Assembly: GCA_964350435.1 (NCBI GenBank)
Contig: CAYGJS010000030.1
Location: forward strand, 1 to 24,885
Reading direction: 5' to 3'
Source: TMED27 sp964350435
GTDB lineage: Bacteria; Pseudomonadota; Alphaproteobacteria; Micavibrionales; Micavibrionaceae
Length of the DNA: 24,885 nt
Shown here: in pieces, positions 1 through 8,883 of the stretch
Layout of the letters: the number at the start of each line of letters is the position of its first letter
How positions within the stretch are numbered: position 1 is the stretch's first letter
Notes under the pieces: generated by a model
What the model was told of the DNA's origin: nothing
Seen by the model: the letters and a program-made list of their open reading frames with translations, nothing else
Databases searched by the model: none
Made by a program: the position numbers and the translations under genes

Positions 1-1
1 T

Positions 2-154
2 GTGAAAGCCAAGGCGAGCAAAATCTATGCCTTCATAATGGGGCAATTGGTCATGGCGCGCATTGAAAACAGTCTGGAGCCCATGAAACGCGATTTAAAA
101 ACAGGATTATTTCGAATGATTGGCATTGAACATGGAGCGCTGGAACGTGCGTAA
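2..154 (+). CDS. TetR/AcrR-family transcriptional regulator, C-terminal end (5' truncated by window)
   Basis: An open frame runs in from the left edge and ends at TAA 152-154, giving the last 50 residues of a protein. The segment IYAFIMGQLVMARIENSLEP and the following RDLKTGLFRMIG look like the last ligand-binding helices of TetR/AcrR regulators, where a small-residue-rich helix is followed by an LEPL-type turn. The DNA-binding domain lies outside the window, so the call rests on this short C-terminal resemblance and on context. Only 24 bases separate its stop from the efflux adaptor, and both lie on the same strand, so it is probably co-transcribed with, and controls, the RND efflux operon. 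Other all-helical proteins cannot be excluded. Confidence 0.55.
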   Translation: MKAKASKIYAFIMGQLVMARIENSLEPMKRDLKTGLFRMIGIEHGALERA

Positions 155-178
155 CACAATAATACAAGAAGGTATAAA

Positions 179-1369
179 ATGAAAATTCTAAACTCACAAA
201 TGTTCGTCGTGATTTTTGCAGCGGCTCTGGTGATTGGCGCCGCAGCATATTATGCGCAGGATCGCCAGGCAAAGGCGAGTGCGAATGAACAAGGGGGCGC
301 ACCCCAAGCTATGCCCGTGAGCGTAAACGTAGTTAAATCGGCTCCTGTCCAGATATGGAACGATTACTCTGCACGCTTGGAAGCGGTGGATTTTGCTGAA
401 ATTCGCCCTCAAGTGAGTGGAACAATATCGCAGGTGCGCTTCGAAGACGGGCAAGCCGTTGAAAAAGGCGATATCCTCTATGTGATCGACCCCAGACCAT
501 ACGAAGCCGCTGTTAATCAAGCCAAAGCAGAACTGAATGCGGCGAAAAATCAGTCCTCATTAACATGGAAAGAATTAGGCCGTGCGAAGGAGCTGATAAA
601 AACCAGCGCGATTTCAAAACGCATTCTGGATGAGCGCAGCAATGACCATAGCGTTGCAGCGGCAACAGCGAAGGCGGCGCAAGCACGCCTTGATCGTGCG
701 CTTATCGACTTGGATTACGCTTATGTGAAAGCCCCGATTTCAGGCCGCGTAAGCCGCGCAGAAATCAAAGAGGGTAATCTCGTTCAGGCCGGACCGGGCG
801 CGCCCTTACTCACATCTATTGTGTCCATGGAGGGCATTTATGCTGATTTTGAAGTGGATGAGCAAAGCTATCTTAAATATATCCGCAGCAATGCCCGTGA
901 CCTCGCGGCGGAAAATAACGTGCCTGTAAAGTTGATGCTGGGCGGTGATGAAATTGAATATAGAGGTTTCATCCATAGCTTTGACAATCAGATAGATGTG
1001 TCCTCAGGTACTATTCGGGCGCGGGCACTCTTCGCGAATGAAGACGGGGCTTTGCTACCCGGAATGTTTGCCAGCGTGAAAATGGGAACGCCATCTAAAC
1101 AAGACAAAATTCTGCTCAATGAACGTGCTATCGGAACCGATCAAGACCGCAAATACGTGTATGTCGTGAATGAGCAGAGCATGGTTGAATACCGCACGGT
1201 ACAAATCGGAGAAAGTATCGCCGGCGACCGCGTCATCAAATCCGGTCTGTCTGACGGGGACTTGGTGATTACGGAAGGCATCATAAAAATTAGGCCGGGT
1301 ATGCCTGTCGCGCCAATGAATCAAGATAACGCGGAAATGGCCGATAAACAAGAAGCACCGACTGAGTAA
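179..1369 (+). CDS. RND efflux pump periplasmic adaptor subunit (AcrA/MexA/MexE-like membrane fusion protein)
   Basis: Product of 396 aa, a normal length for the family. It bridges the inner-membrane RND pump and the outer-membrane channel in the periplasm. Residues about 8-24 form a single hydrophobic signal or anchor segment. A lipoyl half-motif follows at about 70-110 (EIRPQVSGTISQVRFEDGQ), then a helical hairpin (AELNAAKNQSS to AKAAQARLDRA), the second lipoyl half (YAYVKAPISGRVSRAEIKEG), and beta-barrel and membrane-proximal domains. No lipobox cysteine follows the signal, so unlike AcrA or MexA it is probably not lipidated. The ATG at 179 is preceded by AGAAGG at suitable spacing. The C-terminus carries a short acidic tail. 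First gene of the efflux trio; substrate unknown. Confidence 0.93.
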   Translation: MKILNSQMFVVIFAAALVIGAAAYYAQDRQAKASANEQGGAPQAMPVSVNVVKSAPVQIWNDYSARLEAVDFAEIRPQVSGTISQVRFEDGQAVEKGDILYVIDPRPYEAAVNQAKAELNAAKNQSSLTWKELGRAKELIKTSAISKRILDERSNDHSVAAATAKAAQARLDRALIDLDYAYVKAPISGRVSRAEIKEGNLVQAGPGAPLLTSIVSMEGIYADFEVDEQSYLKYIRSNARDLAAENNVPVKLMLGGDEIEYRGFIHSFDNQIDVSSGTIRARALFANEDGALLPGMFASVKMGTPSKQDKILLNERAIGTDQDRKYVYVVNEQSMVEYRTVQIGESIAGDRVIKSGLSDGDLVITEGIIKIRPGMPVAPMNQDNAEMADKQEAPTE

Positions 1370-1403
1370 CCAAAAGCCAAAGAACATATAAAGGTTTAGA
1401 ACT

Positions 1404-4400
1404 ATGAACATTTCCGGATATTTTATTGACCGGCCAATTTTCGCGTCTGTGCTGTCTCTGCTTGTGTTTATTGCAGGCAGCATATCGATTTTCTCATTGC
1501 CGATTTCTGAATACCCGGAAGTGTCTCCGCCCTCTATTGTCGTGAGCGCAAGCTTCCCGGGAGCCAACCCGGCTGTGATTTCCGAGACAGTCGCAACGCC
1601 ATTGGAGGAACAAATCAGCGGCGTAGAAAATATGCTGTACATGAACTCGCTGGCATCGACCGATGGGCGCATGAGTTTGACGGTCACTTTTGCAATCGGC
1701 ACAGATGTAGATTTGGCGCAGCAAATGGTTCAAAACCGTGTTTCTCAAGCCCTCCCAAGATTACCGGAAGTCACGCAGCGCCTCGGGGTCACTGTCATCA
1801 AAAGCTCACCCGATTTGACGATGGTTGTCCATTTGCGCTCTCCGGATGATAGCTATGACATGCTGTATCTTCGTAATTACGGCACAATTAATGTCAAAGA
1901 CGAGCTCGCGAAACTCCCGGGCGTTGGTCAGGTTCGCCTCTTTGGCTCTGGGGATTACGCCATGCGTATCTGGTTAAATCCTAATAAAGTCGCAGAAAGA
2001 GGAATGATCGCTGATGAGGTGATCTCTGCTATTCGTGGACAGAATGTTCAGGTCTCCGCGGGTGTTATTGGCGGGCCGCCTTATAGCAAAGCCGTTGAGG
2101 TGCAGCTTCCTGTAAATGTTCAAGGGCGGCTGCAAAGCCCTGAAGAGTTTGAAAATATAATTATTAAACGCGATGAGAATGGCGTCGTCACGCGTTTGAA
2201 AGATGTTGCGCGCGTCGATCTGGATGCAGAGAGCTACGCGCTTCGCTCTATGCTGAATAATCAGCAAGCCGTTGCCATACCGATCTTTGCTTCTCCGGGC
2301 TCGAACGCTCTGGAAATTTCTAAGAATGTTCGGGAAACTATGGCGCGCCTGAAAGAAAACATGCCTGAAGGCGTGGATTATTCTATTGTCTATGATCCTA
2401 CGGTATTCGTAAGTGACTCTATTAAATCAGTCATACATACATTATTCGAAGCGGTTGCACTGGTCGTTTTGGTGGTGATTATTTTCCTGCAAAACTGGCG
2501 CGCCGCTATTATTCCACTCTTGGCTGTTCCTGTTTCGATTGTTGGAACATTTGCGTTTATGTATGTGCTTGGGTTTTCCATCAACGTACTTTCGCTTTTC
2601 GGATTGATTTTGGCCATTGGTATTGTGGTCGATGATGCGATTGTTGTTGTCGAAAACGTCGAGCGTAACATTGAAGAAGGCAAAAACCCTCGCGATGCGA
2701 CAATCCAAGCGATGAAAGAGGTTACAGGCCCCATCATTGCAACCTCTCTTGTATTGGCGGGTGTGTTTATTCCTATCGCATTTATTAGCGGCCTAACGGG
2801 TCAATTCTATCAGCAATTCGCGCTCACTATTGCGATAGCAACATTCATTTCAACTTTTAACTCCTTAACACTGAGCCCGGCAATGGCCGCTTTGCTTTTG
2901 AAACCTTCAGATGCACCAAAAGATAAACTCGCCAAAGTGATGGATTTTGCGTTTGGCTGGTTTTTCAAACTCTTTAACAAAGTCTTTGGACGCTTTCAAA
3001 ATCTTTACGGCAAGGGCGTATGCAAATTCATAACCCGCCGATTGGTGGCTATGAGCGTCTTTTATGTTCTGCTCGTAATAGGAACAGGAGCAAGCTTTGG
3101 TCTTGTCCCTCAAGGCTTCGTGCCCGCGCAGGATAAAAAATATTTGATTGCAATCGCGCAGCTGCCGCCGGGGGCAACACTGGAACGTACCGAAGAAGTC
3201 ATGCGTCAAATGGGCGATATTGCCCTTGCAACGCCGGGCGTAGAAGGCGCGGTTCAATTCCCCGGACTTTCCATTAATGGGTTTGTAAACTCTCCAAGCG
3301 CAGGGATTGTGTTTGTGCCTTTGGATGATTTTGATAAACGCACGACACCTGATCTCAGCGCATTTGCGATTACAGGGGCGCTGCAACAACAATTTAGCGC
3401 AATAGATGACGCCTTTGTGGCCGTCTTTCCGCCGCCGCCTGTAAGAGGGCTGGGAACCGCAGGGGGCTTTAAGCTCCAGATCCAAGATAAAACAGACCAA
3501 GGCTATGGCGCTCTCAACGAAGCCGTTCAGGCCGCCGTTGGCAAAGCAATGCAGGATCCCGCCTTGGCCTTCCCTGTGCTGACCAATTACAACATCAATA
3601 TGCCGCAGCTTTTCGCGGATGTTGATCGTACAAAAGCGCAGCAATTGGGCATCCCGATCAATGATATTTTTCGCACGATGCAGATCTATCTCGGCTCTCT
3701 CTATATCAACGACTTTAACCAGTTTGGCCGCACCTATCAGGTTATCGCTCAAGCCGATTCTCAATTCCGCGCTACGCCGGATGATATTAAGGCGCTGCAA
3801 ACGCGAAATATGGATGGAGATATGATCCCTTTAGGGGCGGTTGTCGAGGTGAACGAAACCTTCGGCCCCGATACGGCGATGCGCTATAATGGTTTTCGCT
3901 CTGCAGACATCAGCGGCAACCCCGCACCCGGATATTCATCCGGTCAGGCGCAAGACGCGATTACAAAGATCTTGGATGAAACGCTCCCTCCGGGTATGGA
4001 CTTTGAATGGACAGAGCTGACATATCAGCAGATTTTGGCCGGTAATACCGCTATTCTAATTTTCCCTCTTTGTATTTTGTTGGTGTTTTTGGTGCTCGCC
4101 GCTCAATACGAAAGTCTAACTTTGCCGCTCGCTGTTATCCTCATTGTGCCTATGGCGATCTTGTCGGCGATATTGGGGATTTTTATTTTCGGCAAGGTCT
4201 TTGGCATGGGCGGCGATAACAATATTTTTACGCAAATTTCCCTCTTCGTTTTGGCGGGATTGGCCTGTAAAAACGCGATCTTGATTGTTGAATTTGCTCG
4301 TGACCTAGAGCAGCAAGGCCACGGTATAGTCAAAGCAGCGATGGAGTCAGCGCGCCTTCGCTTGCGTCCAATTCTCATGACATCAATTGCTTTTATTATG

Positions 4401-4616
4401 GGGGTTTTACCATTGGTGGTGAGCCATGGCGCCGGTGCGGAAATGCGCCAAGCCATTGGGATTGCCGTATTTTGCGGCATGATTGGCGTTACCTTTTTCG
4501 GTTTGATTTTTACACCGATGTTTTATGTGATATTGCGCAAACTTGAACACGCATTGTCCGGCAGACCGGATTCCCAAGACAAAGATGAAACATGCGATAC
4601 TGCCGGAGGCCATTAA
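1404..4616 (+). CDS. RND multidrug efflux transporter, HAE1 family (AcrB/MexB/MexF-like inner-membrane pump)
   Basis: Product of 1070 aa, the expected size for a hydrophobe/amphiphile efflux RND pump. It exports amphipathic compounds from the periplasm or inner membrane using proton influx. The N-terminus (FIDRPIFASVLSLLVFIAG) is the typical first membrane segment. The TM4 proton-relay motif VVDDAIVVVENVERN contains Asp410 and Asp411, equivalent to AcrB Asp407/408. The TM10 lysine is Lys956 in GLACKNAILIVEF. Two large periplasmic loops and twelve membrane segments are recognisable in the usual order. It lies 34 bases after the adaptor, and its stop is one base before the start of the outer-membrane factor, so the three are almost certainly translated from one mRNA. 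Substrate range cannot be read from the sequence. Confidence 0.97.
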   Translation: MNISGYFIDRPIFASVLSLLVFIAGSISIFSLPISEYPEVSPPSIVVSASFPGANPAVISETVATPLEEQISGVENMLYMNSLASTDGRMSLTVTFAIGTDVDLAQQMVQNRVSQALPRLPEVTQRLGVTVIKSSPDLTMVVHLRSPDDSYDMLYLRNYGTINVKDELAKLPGVGQVRLFGSGDYAMRIWLNPNKVAERGMIADEVISAIRGQNVQVSAGVIGGPPYSKAVEVQLPVNVQGRLQSPEEFENIIIKRDENGVVTRLKDVARVDLDAESYALRSMLNNQQAVAIPIFASPGSNALEISKNVRETMARLKENMPEGVDYSIVYDPTVFVSDSIKSVIHTLFEAVALVVLVVIIFLQNWRAAIIPLLAVPVSIVGTFAFMYVLGFSINVLSLFGLILAIGIVVDDAIVVVENVERNIEEGKNPRDATIQAMKEVTGPIIATSLVLAGVFIPIAFISGLTGQFYQQFALTIAIATFISTFNSLTLSPAMAALLLKPSDAPKDKLAKVMDFAFGWFFKLFNKVFGRFQNLYGKGVCKFITRRLVAMSVFYVLLVIGTGASFGLVPQGFVPAQDKKYLIAIAQLPPGATLERTEEVMRQMGDIALATPGVEGAVQFPGLSINGFVNSPSAGIVFVPLDDFDKRTTPDLSAFAITGALQQQFSAIDDAFVAVFPPPPVRGLGTAGGFKLQIQDKTDQGYGALNEAVQAAVGKAMQDPALAFPVLTNYNINMPQLFADVDRTKAQQLGIPINDIFRTMQIYLGSLYINDFNQFGRTYQVIAQADSQFRATPDDIKALQTRNMDGDMIPLGAVVEVNETFGPDTAMRYNGFRSADISGNPAPGYSSGQAQDAITKILDETLPPGMDFEWTELTYQQILAGNTAILIFPLCILLVFLVLAAQYESLTLPLAVILIVPMAILSAILGIFIFGKVFGMGGDNNIFTQISLFVLAGLACKNAILIVEFARDLEQQGHGIVKAAMESARLRLRPILMTSIAFIMGVLPLVVSHGAGAEMRQAIGIAVFCGMIGVTFFGLIFTPMFYVILRKLEHALSGRPDSQDKDETCDTAGGH

Positions 4617-4617
4617 A

Positions 4618-5973
4618 ATGAAAAAACACGCTCTTCTTCTCTCATCTAGCCTCTTGCTATCGGGCTGTTTTGCAGGCGCACAAAACTTTCCGACCCTTAC
4701 CCTGCCATCATTCTGGAGCGCAAATGAGGCCCAAAACCTGAAACCCGTCGAAGCTGCCGCGTTAAAATCATGGTGGACAGCCTTCGAGGATCCTTCGCTC
4801 AATACGCTGGTTGATCTTGCCATGAAAGACAGCCCCGACCGTTTGATTGCTGAGGCCCGCATTCTTGAAGCGCGCGGCGTGCGCAGAACAGCCCGCTCAT
4901 CTTTATTCCCGCAAATAGGGGCGTCAGGCACAGCTGGCCGCCAAGACAACGCCATCAGCCCAATTGATGATTTATACGAAGCGGGATTTGATGCGTCTTA
5001 TGAGCTCGATATTTTTGGCAAAAATAGAAAAAATGTAAGCGCGGCGGATTCTCAAATAGAAGCACTAGAAGCGCAATATCAAGATGTGAGTTTGACGTTG
5101 ATTGCCGAAGTTGCGCGCAGCTATATCAATTTTCGAGCCTTTCAAAAACAAAGCGCAATAGCGCAAAAAAACCTATCAATCCAAGAGCAAACGCTTGAGT
5201 TGATCCGCCAACTTTTCCAATTCGGTGAGGCTCCGCAGTTAGACGTCGAAAGGGCCGAGAACCTTGTAAACACGACCACGTCTTCCATTCCTGAGTTTGA
5301 ACGCCTGGCGACGAATGCAAAACTTCAGCTCACTGTCCTTACTGGCAAGATGCCCGATGAATTGGCTGCCGTCTTGAGTAATCCAGCAGATATTCCGCAA
5401 AGCTCCGCATTGCCGATGTTAATGGCGCCGACGGATGTTCTCACGCTTCGCCCCGATATTCGCGCTGCGAGTGCGAACTTGGCAGCAAGGACGTCTCTGG
5501 CTGAAAGCGTTACCGCTGAACTTTTTCCATCCCTGTCGTTAAGCGGCTTTTATGGCGTAACTGAGAATGTCTTGACCAGCTCGACAACAATTTGGAATGT
5601 CGCGATAGGTGCTGCGGTTTCGATCCTTGATTTTGGCCGTATTGAAGGCCGCATAGATAGCGCCCGTGCAAGGGAAGTTCAGGCCTATCAGGCTTTCCGT
5701 CGCGCTGTTTTGGCTGCTGTCGCAGATGTAGAGACAGCGCTGGCGGATACCGCCTATATTAATGAGCAAAGAATTTCTCTTCAAGCGGCATATAACAACG
5801 CTGAACGGGCTTTTACGTTATCCGAGACCTTGTATAAAGAAGGCGAAATTTCTTTTCTGGATCTTCTGGATGCGCAGCGCACTGTGAATGAAGCGGACGC
5901 AGCCCTCATAACATCGGAAGCCGCGCAAGCTGAGAGCCTTGTCAGGCTCTACAAATCTCTGGGTGTTTATTAA
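4618..5973 (+). CDS. Outer-membrane efflux lipoprotein, NodT/OprM family (TolC-like channel of the RND pump)
   Basis: Product of 451 aa from ATG 4618. An in-frame start exists upstream at 4543, but it overlaps the pump gene. ATG 4618 follows a GGAGG-like site and begins a clean lipoprotein signal peptide, with lipobox LSGC and Cys17 as the lipidated residue. Two outer-membrane efflux repeats follow, with long helical stretches such as the one around AEARILEARGVRRTARSSLF and a second near DIRAASANLAARTSLAESV. The C-terminal motif LDLLDAQRTVNEADAAL is typical of NodT-type channels. It forms the trimeric exit duct for the adaptor and pump encoded just upstream. Last gene of the operon; a weak hairpin follows its stop. 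Confidence 0.95.
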   Translation: MKKHALLLSSSLLLSGCFAGAQNFPTLTLPSFWSANEAQNLKPVEAAALKSWWTAFEDPSLNTLVDLAMKDSPDRLIAEARILEARGVRRTARSSLFPQIGASGTAGRQDNAISPIDDLYEAGFDASYELDIFGKNRKNVSAADSQIEALEAQYQDVSLTLIAEVARSYINFRAFQKQSAIAQKNLSIQEQTLELIRQLFQFGEAPQLDVERAENLVNTTTSSIPEFERLATNAKLQLTVLTGKMPDELAAVLSNPADIPQSSALPMLMAPTDVLTLRPDIRAASANLAARTSLAESVTAELFPSLSLSGFYGVTENVLTSSTTIWNVAIGAAVSILDFGRIEGRIDSARAREVQAYQAFRRAVLAAVADVETALADTAYINEQRISLQAAYNNAERAFTLSETLYKEGEISFLDLLDAQRTVNEADAALITSEAAQAESLVRLYKSLGVY

Positions 5974-5976
5974 TCC

Positions 5977-5994
5977 GATCTTAAAAATAAGATC
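5977..5994 (+). terminator. Hairpin after the efflux operon, possible weak terminator
   Basis: GATCTTA at 5977-5983 pairs with TAAGATC at 5988-5994 around an AAAA loop, four bases after the channel gene's stop. The stem is AT-rich and only a short T tract (ATCTTT) follows, so efficiency is doubtful. A second imperfect stem lies at 6038-6058 (GCCCTTTCC against GGAAAAGGC, flanked by GAC/GTC). The rest of the 5974-6166 gap between these convergent genes shows nothing else I can support. Confidence 0.35.
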
Positions 5995-6166
5995 AGATCT
6001 TTATATCGAAAAAAGTTAGCGACAGCCTACAAGACCTGCCCTTTCCGATGGAAAAGGCGTCTTATGGCGCGAAGTTTTGGCACTGTTTAGGAGTGCTGTT
6101 ATCGTACAAAAGACACATAGACTTTATCCGCAAGGCCATGAATTGCAACCCTCAGGGGGGCTGTGC

Positions 6167-6463
6167 CTAGTTTTTGCGCGGAAGTCTTATGCTTTCGGAA
6201 AGCTTGTTTTCTTCATCGCGCTCTTCGGGCTCATAACCGCCAGCGGCAGGTTCGATATCGGCGGGGTTCGTGTTTTCCAAAGATGATGTTTGGTCTTGTT
6301 CCGCAGCAGCAGGTGCTTCGGCGGCGGTTTTATCTTTAAAATGAACAAGGCCTTGTTTTTTAGCCGCGTATGAAATTTTTGGTGCATCGCCCGCTGTCGC
6401 GGCGATGGGTGTCAATAGAAAAGCAGCGCAGGCTGCGGTCAGAATAAGCGTTGTCTTTGTCAT
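6167..6463 (-). CDS. Small secreted hypothetical protein (98 aa)
   Basis: I do not recognise this protein. The start at 6463 is chosen because it opens directly on a Sec signal peptide (MTKTTLILTAACAAFLLTPI, then AATAG, with likely cleavage after ATA or TAG) and follows a GGTAAG-like ribosome site. A longer GTG-initiated frame from 6505 would place a charged stretch before the signal. The mature part, about 73 aa, is hydrophilic and low-complexity: Ala/Glu-rich in the middle (AAEAPAAAEQ), then acidic (YEPEERDEENK), with no cysteine. It may be a periplasmic or surface peptide. The gene stands alone between the MCP, on the same strand and upstream, and the convergent efflux operon. Real expression is likely but not proven. 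Confidence 0.55.
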   Translation of the reverse strand: MTKTTLILTAACAAFLLTPIAATAGDAPKISYAAKKQGLVHFKDKTAAEAPAAAEQDQTSSLENTNPADIEPAAGGYEPEERDEENKLSESIRLPRKN

Positions 6464-6504
6464 TTTTCTTACCTTTGGTTTTTCAAGAATGGATTTAATA
6501 AACA

Positions 6505-6539
6505 CTATAATGATTTGAAAAACAAGTTTTTTATTATAG
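6505..6539. other. AT-rich inverted repeat between the MCP and small secreted protein genes, overlapping a TATAAT box
   Basis: CTATAAT at 6505-6511 and ATTATAG at 6533-6539 are perfect inverted arms. Inside them GAAAAAC and GTTTTTT can also pair. The right arm read on the minus strand contains TATAAT (6538-6533), a candidate -10 element for the small secreted protein gene; no good -35 partner is visible. The structure could instead be a poor terminator for the MCP gene. Confidence 0.3.
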
Positions 6540-6570
6540 CAAATAAAACCCTTCTCTTTACATCTGGCCC

Positions 6571-8784
6571 CTATTCTGCCGCTTGTTTAAAATCCTGCGT
6601 TTCCAATTCGGCGTTTGTCGAGGACGGGTTGTCTGAACGCACCTGTTTCAAGAAATCCTGAACTGTTTTTTCCAGACTGGCGGACAGATTCGCAATGTCA
6701 TCAGCGGAGCCTTTGAGCATTTGTGAAGCCTGACCCGTCTCGCCGGCGGCGGCCTGAACGCTGCCGATTACATTGGCAACCTCGCGGGAGGCTTGCGAGA
6801 CTTCGGAGATGCTGCGGGTGATTTCGGAGATGACCGAGTTTTGTTCTTCAACCGCGCTGGCTGTGCCTGTAGACGCGGCATCGATGTCAGAGATATTGCG
6901 GATGATCTCCTGCATCGCCTTCACAGAGTCTTGCGTTGCATTTTGAATTTCCGTGATGCGGGTTTCGATTTCTTCGGTCTTTTTGCCGGTTTCGTTGGCA
7001 AGTTTTTTAACCTCATCCGCAACAACTGCGAAGCCTTTGCCGGCCTCGCCGGCGCGCGCGGCCTCAATCGTTGCGTTCAGGGCCAGAAGGTTGGTCTGTT
7101 CGGCAATATCTTTAATGGAAATTACAACCTCTCCGATATTGGCGACAAGCCCGTTGAGTTCATCCACTTTACGGCTGGTGCTATTGGCACTGCTGGAGGC
7201 CATACCTGCCTTATTGGCGACATCAGAAACCTGCTTGGAAATTTCCTGGGCGCTGGCGGTCATTTCTTCGGTCGCGGCGGCGACTGTGGAGACATTTGAG
7301 CTTGTTTCTTCTGCGGCTGCAGCCACTGTGTTGCTGGATTCCTGAGTCTGGCTGGCGGTGCCTTCCATATCTCTGGACGCGGTTTGAAGCTGTTGAGAGG
7401 CTTCTGCGAGATTTTTAATCGAACCGCCGACCTGCGCCTCGAAGCGATCTGCCATTTCATTCATCATGCGGCGTTTTTCTTCTTCGGCGCGGCGTTCAGA
7501 TTTAACCTGCTCTTCCTGAAGACGCTTGGCTTCCATACCGTTTTCCTTGAAGACCTGAACGGACGCGGCCATATCACCGATTTCGTCATGACGCTCCGTG
7601 CCGGGAATCGCAACTTCAAAATTATCTTTTGCGAGTTCGCTCATAGTATCGGACATTGCCGATATCGGTTTTGATATTCCGCGTGCAACCCATATTCCAA
7701 GAGCCATAACAACCGCAAGCAATATCAAAGCTTCAATGATTCCCAATATGATCATATCATAAACAGGTTTCATGATTTCTGATTCATCAATTTCTGACAT
7801 GATCGCCCAGCGTACGCCCATAAAATCAAAAGGCGCATAGGCGGAGAGAACGGTAATGCCGCGATAATCCTCGACGAAATCAACCCCCTTTTCACCCTTC
7901 AGAGCATTTTCAACGGTAGCGCCAGAGACTTTGGTTTTCAGAATTGTGGATTCTTCGGAAAAACGGGAATCGCTGCGCATCAGGAAGTCACTGCCGACGA
8001 TATATGTTTCGCCGGTTTCACCCATGCCGGCGGCAACCTGCATAACGCCGTTAATACGGGCAATCGGCATCTGGAACACAAGGACGCCCGCGAGAGAGCC
8101 GTCATTGTTCAAAATAGCTTGCGAGATGAAGCTTGCGGCGGCGCCATGGCTGGGGGCGTAGGGTTTGAAATCGAAAAAATGCTGCGCGTCTTTTTCCGGA
8201 TTGTCGCGGGCGGCGCGGAAAGCGTTGCCAAGATCCGTATCTTTCCATTCCCCTGTATTTAAGTTTGTGGCGTAATCAAGTTCCTTGAACACCGTGTAAA
8301 CCAGATCGCCATTGGGCGCAAAAAGGAAAATATCATAGTAATCGCGCTGGGTCAGGAAATGCCTGAACCAGGGGTGGTAGCGGGCGTGGACCTGCGAATA
8401 AACAGAGCCATCTTCTGCTGCGTCAAGTTGATGTTTTGAGCCTAAAGGATTTGGATTTTCTTCGATATAGAGGCGCTGCAGAATTTCCTTTTGATTGCCC
8501 TGAAATCCCAGCTCGTTCCAAGCCGCTTGAAAATCAGAAAGCGCCTGACGAACATATTCGTTGTATGAAAGCGAGGAGAGGTCTTGCTGGATGGAGGAGA
8601 GATAGCTTCCCAATGCTGCGGAGCGCGAAGCTTCCAATGCTTCAAGCTTTTCTCCCTCTTGAAAAATAACTTCATGCGCGGCTGTATTGATTTGCATGGC
8701 CGTGGCTGCCAAAACTGAAAAGCAAGAAACCAAGGTGATAAAAAGGGGAATTTTTTGCGAGAGTTTGAGTTTAGACAATCCCAT
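6571..8784 (-). CDS. Methyl-accepting chemotaxis protein (transmembrane chemoreceptor)
   Basis: Product of 737 aa. It senses a ligand outside the inner membrane and controls CheA through CheW. TM1 lies at about residues 8-30, followed by a long periplasmic domain of about 300 residues resembling a dCache sensor (segments such as HARYHPWFRHFLTQRDYYD and GETGETYIVGSDFLMRSDSR). TM2 is at about 345-365 (IILGIIEALILLAVVMALGI), then HAMP (ISKPISAMSDTM to DEIGDMAASVQVFKEN). The cytoplasmic coiled coil carries the conserved tip EQTNLLALNATIEAARAGE followed by GKGFAVVADEVKKLA. The C-terminus ends QAAE, with no CheR/CheB-tethering NWETF-type pentapeptide. AAGGA precedes ATG 8784. The ligand is unknown, and no che genes are nearby. 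Confidence 0.95.
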   Translation of the reverse strand: MGLSKLKLSQKIPLFITLVSCFSVLAATAMQINTAAHEVIFQEGEKLEALEASRSAALGSYLSSIQQDLSSLSYNEYVRQALSDFQAAWNELGFQGNQKEILQRLYIEENPNPLGSKHQLDAAEDGSVYSQVHARYHPWFRHFLTQRDYYDIFLFAPNGDLVYTVFKELDYATNLNTGEWKDTDLGNAFRAARDNPEKDAQHFFDFKPYAPSHGAAASFISQAILNNDGSLAGVLVFQMPIARINGVMQVAAGMGETGETYIVGSDFLMRSDSRFSEESTILKTKVSGATVENALKGEKGVDFVEDYRGITVLSAYAPFDFMGVRWAIMSEIDESEIMKPVYDMIILGIIEALILLAVVMALGIWVARGISKPISAMSDTMSELAKDNFEVAIPGTERHDEIGDMAASVQVFKENGMEAKRLQEEQVKSERRAEEEKRRMMNEMADRFEAQVGGSIKNLAEASQQLQTASRDMEGTASQTQESSNTVAAAAEETSSNVSTVAAATEEMTASAQEISKQVSDVANKAGMASSSANSTSRKVDELNGLVANIGEVVISIKDIAEQTNLLALNATIEAARAGEAGKGFAVVADEVKKLANETGKKTEEIETRITEIQNATQDSVKAMQEIIRNISDIDAASTGTASAVEEQNSVISEITRSISEVSQASREVANVIGSVQAAAGETGQASQMLKGSADDIANLSASLEKTVQDFLKQVRSDNPSSTNAELETQDFKQAAE

Positions 8785-8850
8785 GGTCGAAATCCTTCAT
8801 CCTGAAGTTAAAAGTTTATTCTCAACGCAGTAAAATTTATTGCTGAAATT

Positions 8851-8883
8851 TAACACTATCAACTAAAAGAAAAGATAGTGTTA
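8851..8883 (-). terminator. Stem-loop at the 3' end of the TorF-like porin gene
   Basis: TAACACTATC at 8851-8860 and GATAGTGTTA at 8874-8883 form a perfect 10-bp stem with a 13-base loop. The inner end of the right arm includes the porin gene's own TAA stop. On the minus strand only AATTT follows, so it is a weak intrinsic terminator at best. It may instead protect the mRNA 3' end or separate the porin from the downstream MCP gene. Confidence 0.4.

Noticed and set aside
2907..3800. Long minus-strand ORF (297 codons) opposite the RND pump
   Set aside because: Antisense shadow within a clearly coding pump gene; Cys/His/Arg-rich translation.
6077..6286. 69-codon plus-strand ORF after the efflux operon
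   Set aside because: It overlaps the small secreted protein gene antisense, lacks a good ribosome site, and the opposite strand offers a better gene with signal peptide.
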